Shown: in pieces, positions 39,935-48,835 of the stretch | Position numbering within the stretch: the stretch's first letter is position 1 | How the letters are laid out: each line of letters begins with the position of its first letter | From: an uncultured Marinobacter sp. | GTDB lineage: Bacteria > Pseudomonadota > Gammaproteobacteria > Pseudomonadales > Oleiphilaceae | Length of the DNA: 64,000 nucleotides | Reading direction: 5' to 3' | Assembly (NCBI RefSeq): GCF_913055835.1 | Contig: NZ_CAJXKQ010000009.1 | Span: 1-64,000 of the forward strand | Program-made: the position numbers and the translations under genes | The notes under the pieces: model-generated | What the model was told of the DNA's origin: nothing | Seen by the model: the letters and a program-made list of their open reading frames with translations, nothing else | Databases searched by the model: none

Positions 39935-40084
39935 ATGCCAATGCACAAAAAACCTCATCTACCCGAAAAAGTCTGCCCCGTGTGCCAGCGGCCCTTCGCC
40001 TGGCGGAAAAAGTGGGCGAAAGACTGGGACAATGTGCGCTACTGCAGCGAGCGCTGCCGGCGCGAGAGGAGTGCCCAGCCGTGA
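39935..40084 (+). CDS. DUF2256 zinc-ribbon-like protein
   Basis: 49 aa. It contains [18 protein letters not shown] and YCSERCRR, two CxxC-type pairs that likely bind zinc. DUF2256 genes are often next to cryptochrome genes, as here: its stop overlaps the GTG start of the next gene. A start six bases later (39941) is also possible. Confidence 0.85.
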   Translation: MPMHKKPHLPEKVCPVCQRPFAWRKKWAKDWDNVRYCSERCRRERSAQP

Positions 40085-41598
40085 CTTCGGTGGTCTGGTT
40101 CAAGCGAGACCTGCGCACCCGCGATCATGCGCCCCTGGCGACAGCGGCGAGCCTGGGCGAGCCGGTTATCCCCCTGTATGTCATCGAAGACGAATACTGG
40201 CAGTTGCCGGACACCAGCGGTCGGCAATGGGCGTTTATCAGGGACTCTCTGAACGATCTGGACCGACAGCTACGACAGGCAGGCAACCAGCTTCTGGTTG
40301 TGCGAGGTTCGGTGGTGGATACGCTAAAGCAGATTCAGGCCCACCAGGGCATCAACCGGATCTTTTGCCATCAGGAGACCGGCGGGCACTGGACCTTCGA
40401 GCGCGACAAGGCGGTGATTGGCTGGTGCTCGGAGAACCAGGTGGAATTCCGGGAATGGAACCAGTTCGGCGTGGTTCGCCGCCTGCGCGACCGGGATATC
40501 TGGGACAGGGCCTGGACCGAGCTGATGCGGCAACCAGTGCTGGATAAGCCCGTAGCACTGCCGAAATCGGATTCCGGTCAGGCCCTCTTTACCGGGGGCG
40601 GCAGCCGCGATCCTGTCTTACCGGACCCGTGCCCGGATCGCCAGATTGGCGGCAGCGCGAGGGGTGAAAAGCTGCTCGCCTCTTTTCTGGACCGCCGCTG
40701 CGTGGGCTACCAGTACAACATTTCCAGCCCGAATACCGCAGTCAGGGCCTGCTCGCGCCTGAGTCCGCATATTGCCTACGGTACCGTCAGCCTGCGGGAG
40801 ATCTACCAGGAGGCCAAGGCCACCGGCAATCACCGCAATACCCTGCCCCGAAAAAAGAAAAGCCTGACCAGCTTCCGTTCCAGATTGCACTGGCACTGTC
40901 ACTTCATCCAGAAACTCGAGGATGAACCAGAGCTGGAATTCAGGGCCATGCACCGGGAAATGGAGGTACTGAAAACCGGGCCAAACGATTCCGAACGGCT
41001 GCAACGTTGGCAGGAAGGCCAGACCGGCTGGCCCCTGGTGGACGCCAGTATGCGCGCTCTGAATCACACAGGGTGGATCAACTTCCGGATGCGCGCCATG
41101 TTGATGGCCATTGCCAGCTATCAACTGTGGCTGCATTGGCGTGACCCGGCCCTGCACCTGGCCCGGTTGTTTACCGATTTCGAGCCCGGCATTCACTACT
41201 CCCAGGCCCAGATGCAGTCTGGCCTGACCGGTATCAACGCCCTCCGAATCTACAACCCGGTGCTACAAAGCCAAAAGCTGGACCCGGATGGTGAGTTCAT
41301 CCGTCGCTGGATTCCCGAGCTAGCCGGGGTGCCTGGCGAAATGATCCACACACCCTGGCTTATGACGCCAACCCAGAGAGAACGATATGGCGGCAACACC
41401 TACATCCCGCCAATCTGCGATCACGAGCAGGCCGCCCGGGTTGCCCGGAAGGCCATTGGTGACTTTCGCAAGCAGCACGTCAGCCAGGCAGAAACAGACC
41501 GGGTGTTGCTCCAACACGGCAGTCGAAAGGGCCCTGTACAGAAGCGCCCCAGTCTGCCCTCGAAGCAACAATCCGATCAACTGTCATTGTTCGACTAG
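40081..41598 (+). CDS. Cryptochrome/photolyase family flavoprotein
   Basis: 505 aa from GTG at 40081, which overlaps the DUF2256 stop (GTGA); an upstream ATG at 39982 would read through the DUF2256 gene and is rejected. The N-terminal [15 protein letters not shown] opens an antenna-type domain; the C-terminal FAD domain has [18 protein letters not shown] and [10 protein letters not shown]. Unlike the protein at 25188, it lacks the Fe-S cysteines. Whether it repairs DNA or senses light is not clear. Confidence 0.88.
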   Translation: MTSVVWFKRDLRTRDHAPLATAASLGEPVIPLYVIEDEYWQLPDTSGRQWAFIRDSLNDLDRQLRQAGNQLLVVRGSVVDTLKQIQAHQGINRIFCHQETGGHWTFERDKAVIGWCSENQVEFREWNQFGVVRRLRDRDIWDRAWTELMRQPVLDKPVALPKSDSGQALFTGGGSRDPVLPDPCPDRQIGGSARGEKLLASFLDRRCVGYQYNISSPNTAVRACSRLSPHIAYGTVSLREIYQEAKATGNHRNTLPRKKKSLTSFRSRLHWHCHFIQKLEDEPELEFRAMHREMEVLKTGPNDSERLQRWQEGQTGWPLVDASMRALNHTGWINFRMRAMLMAIASYQLWLHWRDPALHLARLFTDFEPGIHYSQAQMQSGLTGINALRIYNPVLQSQKLDPDGEFIRRWIPELAGVPGEMIHTPWLMTPTQRERYGGNTYIPPICDHEQAARVARKAIGDFRKQHVSQAETDRVLLQHGSRKGPVQKRPSLPSKQQSDQLSLFD

Positions 41599-41612
41599 AC
41601 TGCATAAATACA

Positions 41613-42104
41613 TCAGTTGCGGTTCATTTGCCGCTGATGCTCCAACATTTGCTCCATCATCATCTGCATCTGGTTCATCCGGTTTTCCATCATCTGCAGA
41701 CGCTGCTCGTTGTCCATCCCCGGGCCACCAGAGCGATTGCCCTGGGCATTCCCGGACTGCTTCTTACCCTGACCCTGATTATTCATCATGCCCTGGTTGT
41801 TCATCATGCCCTGGCCATTGCCCATCATGCCGGGCCCCATCATGCCGCCACGCATCATCTGCATGTGCTCCTGCATGGACTCCATGTGCTGCTCCCTCAG
41901 TCTCTGGCGTTCAGCACTGGAGTTGGCATTCCGCATTTCCTGCATCATTTCCTGCATGCGGGCCATGTTTTCATTCATCTGTTGCACCTGTTCCTGATTC
42001 ATCATGCCGCCACGGGGCATTTGCCCGGAATTCCCCTGGGCAAAGGCAAAGGCAGGCAAAGCCACCAACACGGAACACGTAACGAAACGACCTAATCTGT
42101 TCAT
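41613..42104 (-). CDS. Met/Gln-rich periplasmic protein of the copper island
   Basis: 163 aa from 42104, which has AAGGAGG just upstream. A signal peptide (to about FAFAQG) is followed by a chain very rich in Met, Gln and Asn, with runs such as GGMMGPGMMGNGQGMM, and predicted helical stretches at both ends. Met clusters bind Cu(I), so copper buffering is plausible. It follows cusA after 160 bp but has its own copy of the TTCAG-N6-TTCAG box, so it is probably a separate copper-regulated unit. The family is not recognised. Confidence 0.7.
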   Translation of the reverse strand: MNRLGRFVTCSVLVALPAFAFAQGNSGQMPRGGMMNQEQVQQMNENMARMQEMMQEMRNANSSAERQRLREQHMESMQEHMQMMRGGMMGPGMMGNGQGMMNNQGMMNNQGQGKKQSGNAQGNRSGGPGMDNEQRLQMMENRMNQMQMMMEQMLEHQRQMNRN

Positions 42105-42160
42105 AAGATCCTCCTTCTGGGCTGCAACAATATGCATCATTACCAGTAAAGACCATGAAA

Positions 42161-42176
42161 CTGAATTGAGGCTGAA
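42161..42176 (-). promoter_or_regulatory. Copper-regulon box, Met-rich gene copy
   Basis: Minus strand reads TTCAG-CCTCAA-TTCAG. It ends 56 bp before the start codon. Ten bases after it comes TTTACT, a possible -10. See the matching boxes at 48115, 53221, 56520 and 56555. Confidence 0.6.
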
Positions 42177-42264
42177 AAAAGACGCTGACATCCGTTTAAG
42201 TTCTCGCATCTTGATCTGTGTCATCCGGACACCCAACGAACAGCCCGGGCGTGCTTCGGGATTT

Positions 42265-45200
42265 TTAATGGTCCCTCACACTCCTCAGTTTCCAGAGATA
42301 AAACAGTACCGGGATGACCAGCAGGGCCAGAATCACCGCACTGATCATGCCGCCCACCATCGGTGCCGCAATGCGCCCCATCACTTCCGAGCCGGTGCCG
42401 GTACCCACCATGATGGGCACCAGCCCCCCGATAATGGCTGCCGCTGTCATCATGATCGGCCGTACCCGCAAACCGGCACCGTGGAGCACCGCATGGCGAA
42501 GGGTTTCACGCCTCGGGGTCAGGCCCTTCTCCTCGCAGGTTTCCAGCATGGCGGCATAGGACTGGTTCAGGTACACCAGCATGATCACGCCGATTTCCAC
42601 GGCGACACCCGCCAGTGCAATGAACCCGACACCCACAGCCACCGAGAAGTTATAACCCAGCAGATACATCAGCCAGATGGCACCGATCATGGCGAAGGGC
42701 AGCGTGCCCATGATGATTCCGACTTCCGCGAAGCGCCGGAAGTTCAGGAACAGCAGTATCACGATGATCGCCAGGGTTAGCGGCACCACATAGGTGAGTT
42801 TTTCCTTGGCACGCAACATGTACTCGTACTGCCCGGACCAGGTCACCGAATAGCCAGCAGGCAGATCAAGTTCCGCATTCACCGTGGCCATGGCCTGTTC
42901 CACATAGCTACCGACATCAACGCCCTCGATATCCACAAAGGTCCAGCCGTTCAGTCGGGCGTTCTCACTCTTGATCGCCGGCGGGCCGTCCTCCACGCGG
43001 ATATCAGCCACGTCCGCCAGCGCAATCCGCTGTCCCGAGGCAGTCACAATGGGTAATTGCTCCAGCTTTTCCGGGGAATCCCGGTAATCCTCGGGGTAAC
43101 GGAGATTCACCGGGTAGCGCTCCAATCCTTCGATGGTTCGGGAAACATTGATACCGCCAATTGCCGATGCCACCACCTGCTGAACGTCGGCAATATTCAG
43201 TCCATAGCGCGCGGCGCGCTCGCGGTCGATATCAACCTTGATGTAGCGACCGCCGGCGACCCGCTCAGAGTACACCGAGGCTGTTCCGGGTATATCCACC
43301 ATGATTTCCTCAAGGCGTTTGCCAATACCCTGAATCGTGGCCAGGTCCGGCCCCGCCACCTTGATGCCGACCGGCGTCTTGATTCCCGTTGCCAGCATAT
43401 CGATGCGGGTGATGATCGGCATCACCCAGGCATTGGTCACGCCGGGGAACCGAATCAGGTTGTTAAGCTCCTGCTTCAGTTTTTCCGTAGTCATGCCTTC
43501 CCGCCATTCGTCCCGTGGCTTGAGCTGGATAAACGTCTCGATCATCGTTAATGGGGCCGGATCGGTTGCGGTATCCGCACGGCCGACCTTGCCGAACACA
43601 GTTTCCACTTCCGGAACCGTGGCAATCAGCTTGTCCGTCTGCTGCAGCAGCTCCCGCGCCTTACCGATGGAGATGCCCGGATAGGTGGTGGGCATGTACA
43701 TCAGATCGCCTTCATCCAGCGGCGGAATGAATTCACTGCCGATTCTGGTGGCAGGCCAGACACCAACAACCAAAGTCAGAACTGCCGCCAGAACGGTTGT
43801 TTTCGGGAAGCGAAGTACCAGCTTCAGAACCGGCATATAGGCACCGACCAGCAAGCGATTCACCGGATTCTTGTGCTCCGGCAGCACTTTGCCCCGGATG
43901 AAGTAGCCCATGAGCACCGGCACCAGGGTCACCGCCAGAGCGGCACTGGCGGCCATGGCGTAGGTCTTGGTGAAGGCCAGGGGCGCAAACATCCGACCTT
44001 CCTGTGCTTCCAGTGCAAAAACAGGCACGAAACTGACCGTAATGATCAACAGGGAGAAGAACAGGGCTGGCCCCACCTCGGAAGCGGAGCGGGTCACCAC
44101 TTCCCACCGGTTCTCGGGCGTTAGCGGCGTCCGCTCCATGTGTTTGTGCATGTTCTCGATCATGACAATGGCGCCGTCGATCATCGCCCCGATCGCAATG
44201 GCGATACCGCCGAGCGACATGATGTTGGCGTTGATGCCCTGCCAGTGCATAACAATAAAGGCCGCCAGAATGCCCACCGGCAGGCTGAGAATCGCGACCA
44301 GCGATGACCGCACGTGGAACAGGAAGACAATGCACACCAGGCCTACGACCAGGAACTCTTCCAGCAACTTGAAGCCCAGGTTGTTGACGGCCCGCTCGAT
44401 CAGACCGGAGCGATCATAGACCGTTACCACCTCGACCCCCTCGGGCAGGCTGGCTTTCAGATCCTCCAGTTTGTCTTTAACACCATTGATGGTCGCCTGG
44501 GCATTCTCACCGAAGCGCATGACCACCACACCGCCAACGGTCTCGCCCTCGCCGTTCAGCTCGGCAACACCGCGGCGCATCTGCGGGCCGACCTCAACGG
44601 TGGCCACGTCTTTAAGCAGAAGGGGCGTGCCATTGTTATCCAGGCCGAGAGGAATCGAGAGCAGATCGTTACGGGACTGGATATAACCCGAGGTGCGCAC
44701 CATGTATTCCGCTTCGGCCATCTCGATCACCGACGCACCCACTTCCTGGTTGCCCCGTTTGATGGCGTTCTGGATATGGGCCAGCGGAATTCCCAGCGCC
44801 CGGAGTTTTTCCGGGCTGACCTTGACCTGATACTGCTTCACCATGCCGCCCAGGGCGGCCACTTCCGAGACGCCGGGCACCGTTTGCAGCTCGTATTTCA
44901 GAAACCAGTCCTGCAGGCTGCGCAATTCGCTCAGATCGTAATTTCCGGTGCGATCCACCAGGGCATACAGGTACACCCAGCCCACGCCGGTGGCATCGGG
45001 CCCGAGCTGGGGACGGGCCGAGTCCGGCAGGCTGGGTGCCACCTGGGAGAGATACTCCAGCACCCGCGAGCGGGCCCAATACATGTCGGTGTCTTCATCG
45101 AAGATCACGTAAACGTAGGAATCCCCGAAGAATGAGTATCCCCTGACCGTTTTCGCACCCGGTACCGAGAGCATGGCCGTGGTCATCGGATACGTCACCT

Positions 45201-45390
45201 GATCTTCCACCACCTGCGGGGCCTGCCCCGGAAAGCTGGTTTTGATAATAACCTGGACATCCGACAGATCCGGTAAGGCATCTACCGGAGTCTGTTTCAG
45301 GGAATACAGGCCTAGCCCCGTGATCAGCAACGTGGCCAGCAACACCAGGAAGCGGTTACCAACCGACCAGCGAATAATGGCTGCAATCAT
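42265..45390 (-). CDS. cusA: Cu(I)/Ag(I) RND efflux pump CusA
   Basis: 1041 aa inner-membrane heavy-metal RND transporter, with about 12 membrane segments and two large periplasmic loops. The protein exports Cu(I)/Ag(I) through CusB and CusC. The sequences PTTYPGISIGKA and SVYSERVAGGRYI are typical of the CusA/SilA group. ATG at 45390 with GGAGG upstream is preferred; it overlaps the cusB stop by one base (TGATG). Confidence 0.95.
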   Translation of the reverse strand: MIAAIIRWSVGNRFLVLLATLLITGLGLYSLKQTPVDALPDLSDVQVIIKTSFPGQAPQVVEDQVTYPMTTAMLSVPGAKTVRGYSFFGDSYVYVIFDEDTDMYWARSRVLEYLSQVAPSLPDSARPQLGPDATGVGWVYLYALVDRTGNYDLSELRSLQDWFLKYELQTVPGVSEVAALGGMVKQYQVKVSPEKLRALGIPLAHIQNAIKRGNQEVGASVIEMAEAEYMVRTSGYIQSRNDLLSIPLGLDNNGTPLLLKDVATVEVGPQMRRGVAELNGEGETVGGVVVMRFGENAQATINGVKDKLEDLKASLPEGVEVVTVYDRSGLIERAVNNLGFKLLEEFLVVGLVCIVFLFHVRSSLVAILSLPVGILAAFIVMHWQGINANIMSLGGIAIAIGAMIDGAIVMIENMHKHMERTPLTPENRWEVVTRSASEVGPALFFSLLIITVSFVPVFALEAQEGRMFAPLAFTKTYAMAASAALAVTLVPVLMGYFIRGKVLPEHKNPVNRLLVGAYMPVLKLVLRFPKTTVLAAVLTLVVGVWPATRIGSEFIPPLDEGDLMYMPTTYPGISIGKARELLQQTDKLIATVPEVETVFGKVGRADTATDPAPLTMIETFIQLKPRDEWREGMTTEKLKQELNNLIRFPGVTNAWVMPIITRIDMLATGIKTPVGIKVAGPDLATIQGIGKRLEEIMVDIPGTASVYSERVAGGRYIKVDIDRERAARYGLNIADVQQVVASAIGGINVSRTIEGLERYPVNLRYPEDYRDSPEKLEQLPIVTASGQRIALADVADIRVEDGPPAIKSENARLNGWTFVDIEGVDVGSYVEQAMATVNAELDLPAGYSVTWSGQYEYMLRAKEKLTYVVPLTLAIIVILLFLNFRRFAEVGIIMGTLPFAMIGAIWLMYLLGYNFSVAVGVGFIALAGVAVEIGVIMLVYLNQSYAAMLETCEEKGLTPRRETLRHAVLHGAGLRVRPIMMTAAAIIGGLVPIMVGTGTGSEVMGRIAAPMVGGMISAVILALLVIPVLFYLWKLRSVRDH

Positions 45391-46742
45391 CACTCGCCTC
45401 CGCCATGGTTCATGGTGCTGTGATCCATACCGCTCTGATCCATGCCACTGTGCTCCATGCTGTTGTGGCTCATGCCGCCGTGGTTCATCCCGCTGTGGTC
45501 CATGGTGTTATTGTCCATCGCCGGAGGCGCGGACATTCGCTGAAAGTCCGAGGTTTTGCTGGATTCCGAATCGATCAGGAACTGGGCAGAGGTAACCACG
45601 GTATCGCCAGGGGTGAGGCCATCGAGTATTTCCGCATACCTCTCACCAACACGCCCGACGGTCACCTCCACTGATTTGAAGGCCCCCTCTTCGAGCGCCA
45701 GAACAAGGCGGTCGCTGCTGCCGGTGCGGATAACCGACTCCCGGGGTACCAGAAACTGCCGTTCTCCACGCTCGCCCTGAACGTCCAGACGGGCAAACAT
45801 GCCGGGCATCAAGACACCCTCCTCGTTATCAAAGCGCATGCGCACCTGCGCCGTCCGGGTTTGAGGGTTCACTTCCGGGTAGACGTAATCGACCTTGCCC
45901 CGCCACTCGCGGCCTGGCATGTAATCCAGGGTCATCTGCACACGGTTGCCCGCCTCAACAGCGGAAAGCTGGCTTTCGAAGACTTCACCGATCACCCAGA
46001 CTTCATCGAGCGCAGCGATCGACAGAACCCGGTCACCCGGTTTGATGAACATGCCCTGACGCACATTCAGGTTCTCGATCACGCCAGAGCTCGGGGCGTA
46101 CACTGTCATGGTTCTCTGGATGTCACCGCTCTGGCGTAACCGCTTGATCAGGCTCGCCGGGACATTCAGCGCCGCCAGGCGTTCGGTCGCAGCCTCAACC
46201 AGTTTCTGGTTGCCCCGGTTCATTGCCAGCAGCAGTTCCTCCTGGGCATTCACCAGAGTGGGTGAATAAAGCGTGTATAGCGGTTTGCCTTGCTCAACGG
46301 GCTCGCCCTCGGCTTTGACAAACAGCGCTTCGATCCAGCCCTCAATCCGGGGATGCACGTGGGCCATCTGGTCCTCGTTGTACTGGACATAGCCCACCGT
46401 CGTGATGTTGTTCGGCAGGCGACCCTGAATCACGGGTTCGGTGCGCACGCCCAGGTTATTCACAACGGTGGGTGAAATCCGGACCGTGCCCGCCGGATCC
46501 TCGGCCGATCCTCCCTCGTCATACACCGGAATCAGGTCCATACCCATGGGGGATTTTCCCGGTTTGTCACTTTTGAAATTGGGGTCCATGGGAGCCACCC
46601 AATACAGCGGCTCCTGCGTGTCGGAACCGGCCACTTCAGCAGAAGAAGCTGTATGGGGATCAGCACCCAGCCAGTAGGTGGCTGCTGCACCGGCGAAACC
46701 GCCGAGCACTACAAAGCCCAGGGGGCGAATAAAATTGGCCAT
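45390..46742 (-). CDS. cusB: RND periplasmic adaptor CusB with Met/His-rich tail
   Basis: 450 aa membrane-fusion protein. The N-terminal membrane anchor is followed by a heavy-metal-binding segment with YWVAPMDPNFKSDKPGKSPMGMDL-like pattern (key Met at YWVAPM and SPMGMDL), then barrel and hairpin domains. Residues 409-450 form an unusual tail of repeats related to MDHSGM. This tail is not part of E. coli CusB and may take the place of the separate CusF metallochaperone. Confidence 0.93.
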   Translation of the reverse strand: MANFIRPLGFVVLGGFAGAAATYWLGADPHTASSAEVAGSDTQEPLYWVAPMDPNFKSDKPGKSPMGMDLIPVYDEGGSAEDPAGTVRISPTVVNNLGVRTEPVIQGRLPNNITTVGYVQYNEDQMAHVHPRIEGWIEALFVKAEGEPVEQGKPLYTLYSPTLVNAQEELLLAMNRGNQKLVEAATERLAALNVPASLIKRLRQSGDIQRTMTVYAPSSGVIENLNVRQGMFIKPGDRVLSIAALDEVWVIGEVFESQLSAVEAGNRVQMTLDYMPGREWRGKVDYVYPEVNPQTRTAQVRMRFDNEEGVLMPGMFARLDVQGERGERQFLVPRESVIRTGSSDRLVLALEEGAFKSVEVTVGRVGERYAEILDGLTPGDTVVTSAQFLIDSESSKTSDFQRMSAPPAMDNNTMDHSGMNHGGMSHNSMEHSGMDQSGMDHSTMNHGGGE

Positions 46743-46763
46743 GGGGGTCAGTCCTGGTAACGG

Positions 46764-48065
46764 TTATTGAAAAAGAGAGGGTTCGGAAGTGTCAGCCGTC
46801 AGATAGCGGAAGCTCGCCAGATTTTTCGCCCGCTCGGCTTTCATCTGTATCAGTTCCACCCGCGCATTGAGCTCGTCAATGCGCCCTCGCACTGCCTCGG
46901 CAAAGTCGCCGTCATCATGGTTGTAGGCAGTCAACGCCGCACTTGCCTGCGCTTCCATTTGCGGCAGCAGAGTCTGCTCGTAGAGCGCTATGCGGTCATC
47001 GAGTCGTTGAATCCTGGCGATGGCGGCCCTGGCTTTGGCACGAAGTTCCCGGATCTGCAGAAGGCGCCCGGTTTTTGCGGCCTCCAGTCGCGCAACAGAC
47101 GCGTTGAGTTTCCGGTCCTGCCGGTTGCCGGTGAAAATCGGCAGATCAAACCCGATCCCCACTGAAAAAAGATCGGCTCTGTCCTGACCGTTCGGGGCCC
47201 GGTCCCGATAGCCGTACTGGGCCGATACCGACCACTCCGGCTTATAGGACTGCCTTGCGAGATCAACCTCCACACTCTGCACCTCAATCAATTGATCGGT
47301 GGCACGCACGGCGGGGTGACGCAACAGAGAATCTGCGGAGACTTCTGCCCAGGCAGTCGGCAGTGCCCGCAGCAGTTCGTGGGGAATATTCTCGGTCACT
47401 GGCAGCCCGGCCTGATCCTCGCCGATCCACTCGGCCAGAGCTTCACGACCGGACGCCTGTTGCAGATTGAGTGCTGTGAGCCGGTCCTCAAGCCGAGTCA
47501 GCTCAAGGGATGCCCGGATCACATCCTGTTGCCGGGCGCCCATGGTTGCGGAGGTATACCCGGCGGCAGCGACATCTTCCAGTTGTTCAAACAACCCCCG
47601 GTTGCTTTCGATCAACCGGATACTGCGCTCGGTTCGCCAGACCTCCAGCCAGAGTTGCGTAACCGTCTGTTCAACCTGTGCCCGACGATTCGCGCGCCGG
47701 AACGGCTGAACTCCGGCCATTTCCTCCTTCTTCGCGCTTGCCAGCTGACGGCTGTTGCCACGTGGAATTCGCTGGGTAAGGCCGATGGTGGCCTGAGTCA
47801 TAGCCTCCTGGCCGGTGTCGAAAGTATCCGTGGGGAGATTCGCGGCACCGATGGTCATTCTCGGATCCGGAAGGGCGCCATCGGCAACCGACTCTTCCAG
47901 AAGGGCCTCCTGAATCTGCGCACTCTGGCGAATCCAGGGGTCGTTCCCGGTGGCGGCGACAATGGCCTCAGACAGTTCGAGCCTGGTTTCGGCCCAGCCA
48001 GACAGGCTGGTAGCAACCAGAGCACAGACAATAATTGGTTTCACAAGGCGAGGAAGAACGGACAA
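46764..48065 (-). CDS. cusC: TolC-family outer-membrane factor CusC-like
   Basis: 433 aa with a signal peptide (to GWAETR) and two long helical TolC/OEP repeats. It completes the CusCBA tripartite pump; cusB follows after 21 bp. The start is TTG at 48065 with GGAG eight bases upstream; no ATG is available in frame nearby. No lipobox Cys is seen, unlike E. coli CusC. Confidence 0.85.
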   Translation of the reverse strand: MSVLPRLVKPIIVCALVATSLSGWAETRLELSEAIVAATGNDPWIRQSAQIQEALLEESVADGALPDPRMTIGAANLPTDTFDTGQEAMTQATIGLTQRIPRGNSRQLASAKKEEMAGVQPFRRANRRAQVEQTVTQLWLEVWRTERSIRLIESNRGLFEQLEDVAAAGYTSATMGARQQDVIRASLELTRLEDRLTALNLQQASGREALAEWIGEDQAGLPVTENIPHELLRALPTAWAEVSADSLLRHPAVRATDQLIEVQSVEVDLARQSYKPEWSVSAQYGYRDRAPNGQDRADLFSVGIGFDLPIFTGNRQDRKLNASVARLEAAKTGRLLQIRELRAKARAAIARIQRLDDRIALYEQTLLPQMEAQASAALTAYNHDDGDFAEAVRGRIDELNARVELIQMKAERAKNLASFRYLTADTSEPSLFQ

Positions 48066-48114
48066 CGCTATATCTCCATTGAGTCATGCTTGCCCGAAAT
48101 CTTAATGCGCCTTA

Positions 48115-48130
48115 CTGAAACCAAACTGAA
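48115..48130 (-). promoter_or_regulatory. Copper-regulon box, cusC copy
   Basis: Minus strand reads TTCAG-TTTGGT-TTCAG, 49 bp before the cusC start. Exactly ten bases later comes TAAGAT, a possible -10 element. Confidence 0.65.
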
Positions 48131-48152
48131 TTAAATAAAATAAATATATGTT

Positions 48153-48166
48153 TTGATATATATCAA
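48153..48166. promoter_or_regulatory. Perfect FNR/Anr palindrome upstream of cusC
   Basis: TTGAT-ATAT-ATCAA, ten of ten consensus positions with the correct four-base spacer. It lies 22 bp upstream of the copper box, about -68 from the predicted transcription start. The surrounding sequence is AT-rich, so chance occurrence is somewhat more likely than elsewhere. Confidence 0.55.
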
Positions 48167-48424
48167 TAGAATTTTGCCAACCCGATCAATCTCGGTCATA
48201 TTCGACAACGGCAATTTTCTCAACCGGTGTTTCATAAGGCTACCTTCTGCCAGTAGCGATGAAACGGTTCTTTGCCGAGGAAAAAAGCCAAAGTTGGACA
48301 CTTTGAAGACAAAAGGCTTCAGGCTGAGTTGAGCACGGCTAGCTGGGAGAGATCCTCCGAGCCGGATTGGCCGAAGGATTCGAAAGCTTCAACTTGCTAA
48401 CAGATTACTTGTTCTGGCGATCAC

Positions 48425-48811
48425 TCAGATCGCCTGGACAACCTCAGACATCATGTCTCGGACCTTGCCCGCAACCTGCTTGAGTTCGTCATTGTTAACA
48501 GCTGTCATGGACGCCACCGGATCAATTGCGCTGACCTCCACGCCGTCCGACACTTCCCGGAGAATCACGTTGCACGGCAGCATGGCACCGACCCGGGGTT
48601 CCAGGCCAATGGCCTCCCAAGCCATTTCAGGATTACAGGCTCCGAGAATCCGATAGGCCGACATGTCCTTATCCAGCTTTTTCTTCATAGTGGCCTTGAC
48701 GTCTATTTCTGTCAGCACTCCAAAGCCGTGATCAGCCAGCGCCTGACGCGTCCTTTTGTCCACGTTCTCAAAATCCTGATTCGTGATGATTCGATTGATC
48801 GTGTATGACAT
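48425..48811 (-). CDS. DUF302 family protein
   Basis: 128 aa from 48811 (GGAGGT upstream; a TTG at 48823 is less likely). The DUF302 pattern is seen in RILGACNPEMAW and VGAMLPCNVILRE. The biochemical role is not established, but family members often sit beside metal-transport genes. It is the last gene after the copper ATPase, 24 bp downstream. Confidence 0.85.
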   Translation of the reverse strand: MSYTINRIITNQDFENVDKRTRQALADHGFGVLTEIDVKATMKKKLDKDMSAYRILGACNPEMAWEAIGLEPRVGAMLPCNVILREVSDGVEVSAIDPVASMTAVNNDELKQVAGKVRDMMSEVVQAI

Positions 48812-48835
48812 GGCTACCTCCAACCATTCAGACGT

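Larger units (their letters stand above)
48066..48424. other. 359-bp gap upstream of cusCBA
   Basis: Contains the cus promoter: copper box at 48115-48130, possible -10 at 48104-48099 (TAAGAT on the minus strand) and a perfect FNR-type palindrome at 48153-48166 within an AT-rich stretch. Further on, imperfect hairpin arms at about 48350-48379 lie 46 bp after the DUF302 stop and may be a terminator without a T-run. I see no gene in it. Confidence 0.6.

Noticed and set aside
39982..40080. Longer start for the cryptochrome gene
   Set aside because: It would overlap the whole conserved DUF2256 frame; the GTG at 40081 starts right at the conserved family N-terminus.
41697..42000. Short repeated CATCAT-type tract resembling a direct-repeat array
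   Set aside because: It is the coding sequence of the Met/Asn/Gln-rich protein; there are no regular spacers, so not CRISPR.
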